From positions 1,030,698 through 1,094,697 of the forward strand of contig NZ_JARCHV010000001.1 in NCBI RefSeq assembly GCF_028890485.2: DNA of 64,000 bases. Reading direction: 5' to 3'. This stretch comes from Planococcus sp. SK3692 (lineage in GTDB: Bacteria > Bacillota > Bacilli > Bacillales_A > Planococcaceae). The translations under genes were made by a program, and so were the position numbers. The notes under the pieces are model-generated. The model worked only from the letters and a program-made list of their open reading frames with translations, ran no database searches and was not told the origin of the DNA. Positions 62,026-64,000 of this stretch are shown here, one piece after another (position 1 is the stretch's first letter; each line of letters opens with the position of its first letter).

Positions 62026-63672
62026 CTACCCAAATGCCACCGTTGCTTTCTTCCTTTTCGGAAACACCAGTCGCCAGCCGATTCCCACAGCGAGCAATAA
62101 CACCCCAAGATAAACATAAATACCGTAATCAAACGCATTCGCGAGGAAATGCGCGCCGATAAAGGCACCGGTAATCAATGTCAGCAGCAGCATCTTCGCA
62201 CCGCCTGATTCTTGGGCAAATTCGAAGGAAGTGGAGAACGGAAATTCACCTTCGTTCACTATTCTGTAAGTGATTAATATTTGCAGGAGGCCACCAAGCA
62301 ACACCGCTGCCAAATCCGGGAGAATTCTCACCGAGAAAATCCAGAGGAAGATCACGGACAAGAACACGAAAACCGGCACATACATTTTCACAATAAAGGC
62401 TTTCAAGGTGCCACTATAGGCACTTGATGCTTGTTCAATCGGCGCCGCCCTGAACAGCCAGCTGCCTTTATAGCCTTCCGAAAATTTCAGCATGAACACG
62501 ACGCTCGGAATGATGACATTACAGAAATAGATGAACATGAACATATTGCCGCCTGAAATCTCTTCCAAGCCGCCGTCCACCGAATAGGTGAAAATAAAGA
62601 GAAACGGGAAAAACAACGACATCCCGAGCACCGGGAACACCTTCAGTTTGAATTCACGTTCTTTTTTCATCATCGATGCAGCGAAACGGTAAAAGACGCG
62701 TTCTTCATTCGAACGGCATAACCATTTAGCGCCCGCCTCGTCCAGCCAATTCCTGGATTTCTTGCGGGTTTTTGTGTCGCTCAACAGCTTTTCGAGATTT
62801 CGTTCAAACGACGGCATCAGTTTGGCATAGCCGAAAATCGCGATGACCGGCACCAGCACCGCGAACACAGTGAACGCGATGAAATGACTCGACGAATTGC
62901 CATTCAAGAACACTTCAAACGGCGCGCCGTACCAAAGCGGCGGTATGAGGAAATGCCACCAGCTGAACGCGTACGCCATGTTCAAATCAACAAATTCAAA
63001 CGACCGGATCAACACCTGATAGCCCACGACCACTCCGACCGACAGCAAAATCTGCACGTAATTGATGATGTCTTTCAGCTTTTCCCCGTCGAAGAAGCGC
63101 AAGATGAATAAATACAGCAAGGACGTCAAGACGACGACCAATAAAATCGTCAACACGAGTTCAAACAGGAAAATCAATGAAAAGACAATGCCGTGCCGAA
63201 ACAAGCTGACCAGAAACGGAATTGTCGTAAAAGCGCCGGCGACAAAGGTCATATAAATCATGATGTGGACGATTTTCGCCGCCGCGATAGTCTGTTTATT
63301 CACCGGCTTGGTCTGGATGATGTTCTTATCCCGAATATCCAATAGCACGACGGAAAAATCGGAAATCATCGATGTCATCAAGATGAATAGGATCATGCCA
63401 AAAACGAGGCTCAATTGATACATATAGTTTTCCCCGAGCAATAAAAACGGGATCAAGATCAAACTGTAAAGCCCGTAGACCCACAACGACTTCAAGAACT
63501 GGTTGCCCTCTTTCTTCTTTTTGCCGGTATCGCCGAAAATCGTTGGCACGCGCCGCTCGTCCATCGTCAATTTGATGCGCAGTATTTTTTCCATCACCGC
63601 ATAATCAACGCCAAATCGGGTGAAAATGCCTTTAAATGCGCCGAGGAACTTCAAGGATTGGAACTCACGCAT
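62026..63672 (-). CDS. ABC-2 type exporter permease (YthQ-like)
   Basis: A 548-residue membrane protein with about twelve hydrophobic segments in two bundles, separated by a hydrophilic region around residues 310-345 (KLLSDTKTRKKSRNW). It pairs with the ATPase gene that precedes it: the ATG at 63672 overlaps the ATPase stop by a few bases, with GAGGAG just upstream. The pair resembles YthP/YthQ of B. subtilis, an exporter of unknown substrate; that match is from memory. The longer in-frame start lies inside the ATPase gene. Confidence 0.82.
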   Translation of the reverse strand: MREFQSLKFLGAFKGIFTRFGVDYAVMEKILRIKLTMDERRVPTIFGDTGKKKKEGNQFLKSLWVYGLYSLILIPFLLLGENYMYQLSLVFGMILFILMTSMISDFSVVLLDIRDKNIIQTKPVNKQTIAAAKIVHIMIYMTFVAGAFTTIPFLVSLFRHGIVFSLIFLFELVLTILLVVVLTSLLYLFILRFFDGEKLKDIINYVQILLSVGVVVGYQVLIRSFEFVDLNMAYAFSWWHFLIPPLWYGAPFEVFLNGNSSSHFIAFTVFAVLVPVIAIFGYAKLMPSFERNLEKLLSDTKTRKKSRNWLDEAGAKWLCRSNEERVFYRFAASMMKKEREFKLKVFPVLGMSLFFPFLFIFTYSVDGGLEEISGGNMFMFIYFCNVIIPSVVFMLKFSEGYKGSWLFRAAPIEQASSAYSGTLKAFIVKMYVPVFVFLSVIFLWIFSVRILPDLAAVLLGGLLQILITYRIVNEGEFPFSTSFEFAQESGGAKMLLLTLITGAFIGAHFLANAFDYGIYVYLGVLLLAVGIGWRLVFPKRKKATVAFG

Positions 63673-64000
63673 ACTCCTCGTCTCCCTGGACGATCGACAC
63701 AAAATCCTTGGCCTTGCTGCGATGCTCTGTAAAGCCGGTCAATTGATTGAAAATCCCGGAAAGCGACCCTTCCTCACTCATTTCCTTCAGTTCTTCAAAC
63801 GTCGCATCCGCCACCACTTCACCTTTCACCAGCAGCACGATGCGGTTGCTAATTTTCTCCACGAGGTCCATGATATGTGACGAATAAAAAATCGTTTTCC
63901 CCTGGGCCGCCAATTGCGCCAGGATTTCCTGGATGACCATCATACTATTGGCATCAAGCCCACTGAGCGGCTCATCCCAAAACAATAGATCCGGGTCGTG
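63665..64000 (-). CDS. ABC exporter ATPase, C-terminal part (gene runs off the window)
   Basis: An open frame from the window edge to TGA 63665. It holds Walker B LLFWDEPLSGLDAN, the switch His in YSSHIMDLVEK, and a short C-terminal extension. Walker A and the signature motif lie beyond the window. It is coupled to the following permease gene by overlapping stop and start, and would power that exporter. Confidence 0.88.
   Translation of the reverse strand, partial: HDPDLLFWDEPLSGLDANSMMVIQEILAQLAAQGKTIFYSSHIMDLVEKISNRIVLLVKGEVVADATFEELKEMSEEGSLSGIFNQLTGFTEHRSKAKDFVSIVQGDEEYA

Overview
Organism and style. The window looks like chromosomal DNA of a Planococcaceae-type low/mid-GC Gram-positive, most likely Planococcus. 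The reasons are Bacillus-like gene orders (ganSPQAB, glcT-ptsG, bglPH with licT, glpFK), strong AGGAGG ribosome sites, CcpA-type cre boxes, BglG-family RNA antiterminator sites, and GH42 enzymes of the type known from cold-adapted Planococcus. This assignment is inference; there is no rRNA in the window.

Layout. 1-289: tail of an aldo/keto reductase. 763-9742 (minus): galactan block with secreted GH53 endo-galactanase (ganB), GH42 beta-galactosidase (ganA), the ABC importer ganSPQ and the LacI-type regulator ganR. 9866-17311: a metE-like gene scrap, galM and a ROK regulator facing galK-galE-galT-msmX. 17770-31486 (minus): a second GH42, a GH35 and a GH36 enzyme, an oligosaccharide ABC importer and a YesMN-type two-component system. 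31874-35955: adenine deaminase, a small two-gene nuclease-like islet, and glcT. 36141-41976: ptsG, an EEP-family hydrolase, a Gfo/Idh/MocA oxidoreductase and a CstA-type peptide/pyruvate transporter. 42306-49778: beta-glucoside block (licT, a HAD phosphatase, bglH, bglP, a second phospho-beta-glucosidase). 49832-54723: a VWA/Ltp gene pair, an AT-rich two-gene islet and a macro-domain protein. 54938-64000 (minus): glpFK, a DJ-1/PfpI protein, a TspO-like membrane protein, a UvrA paralogue and an ABC exporter cut by the window end.

How it works together. The first 31 kb reads as a beta-1,4-galactan and galacto-oligosaccharide locus. GanB cuts galactan outside the cell. GanSPQ, probably energised by MsmX, imports the oligomers. 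GanA, the second GH42 and the GH35 enzyme release galactose, and GH36 handles alpha-galactosides. GalM and the Leloir enzymes GalKTE feed glycolysis. Control is layered: LacI-type and ROK repressors, YesMN, cre boxes, and stem-loops between binding-protein and permease genes. The PTS sugars are governed by RNA antitermination, with one GlcT target and three LicT targets. Two LicT-controlled promoters have a cre box overlapping the -35.

Most unusual content. (1) Fifteen copies of a 21-bp motif, mostly as direct pairs with start-to-start distances of 64-65 or 87-89 bp, sitting just after genes; one copy forms the tail of adenine deaminase. (2) Five 200-270 bp intergenic repeats whose hairpin arms differ in sequence but stay complementary. 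(3) An AT-rich islet with two orphan genes between a 28-bp direct repeat that duplicates the 3' end of the macro-domain gene. (4) A divergent GIY-YIG/small-protein islet bracketed by two motif pairs in opposite orientation.
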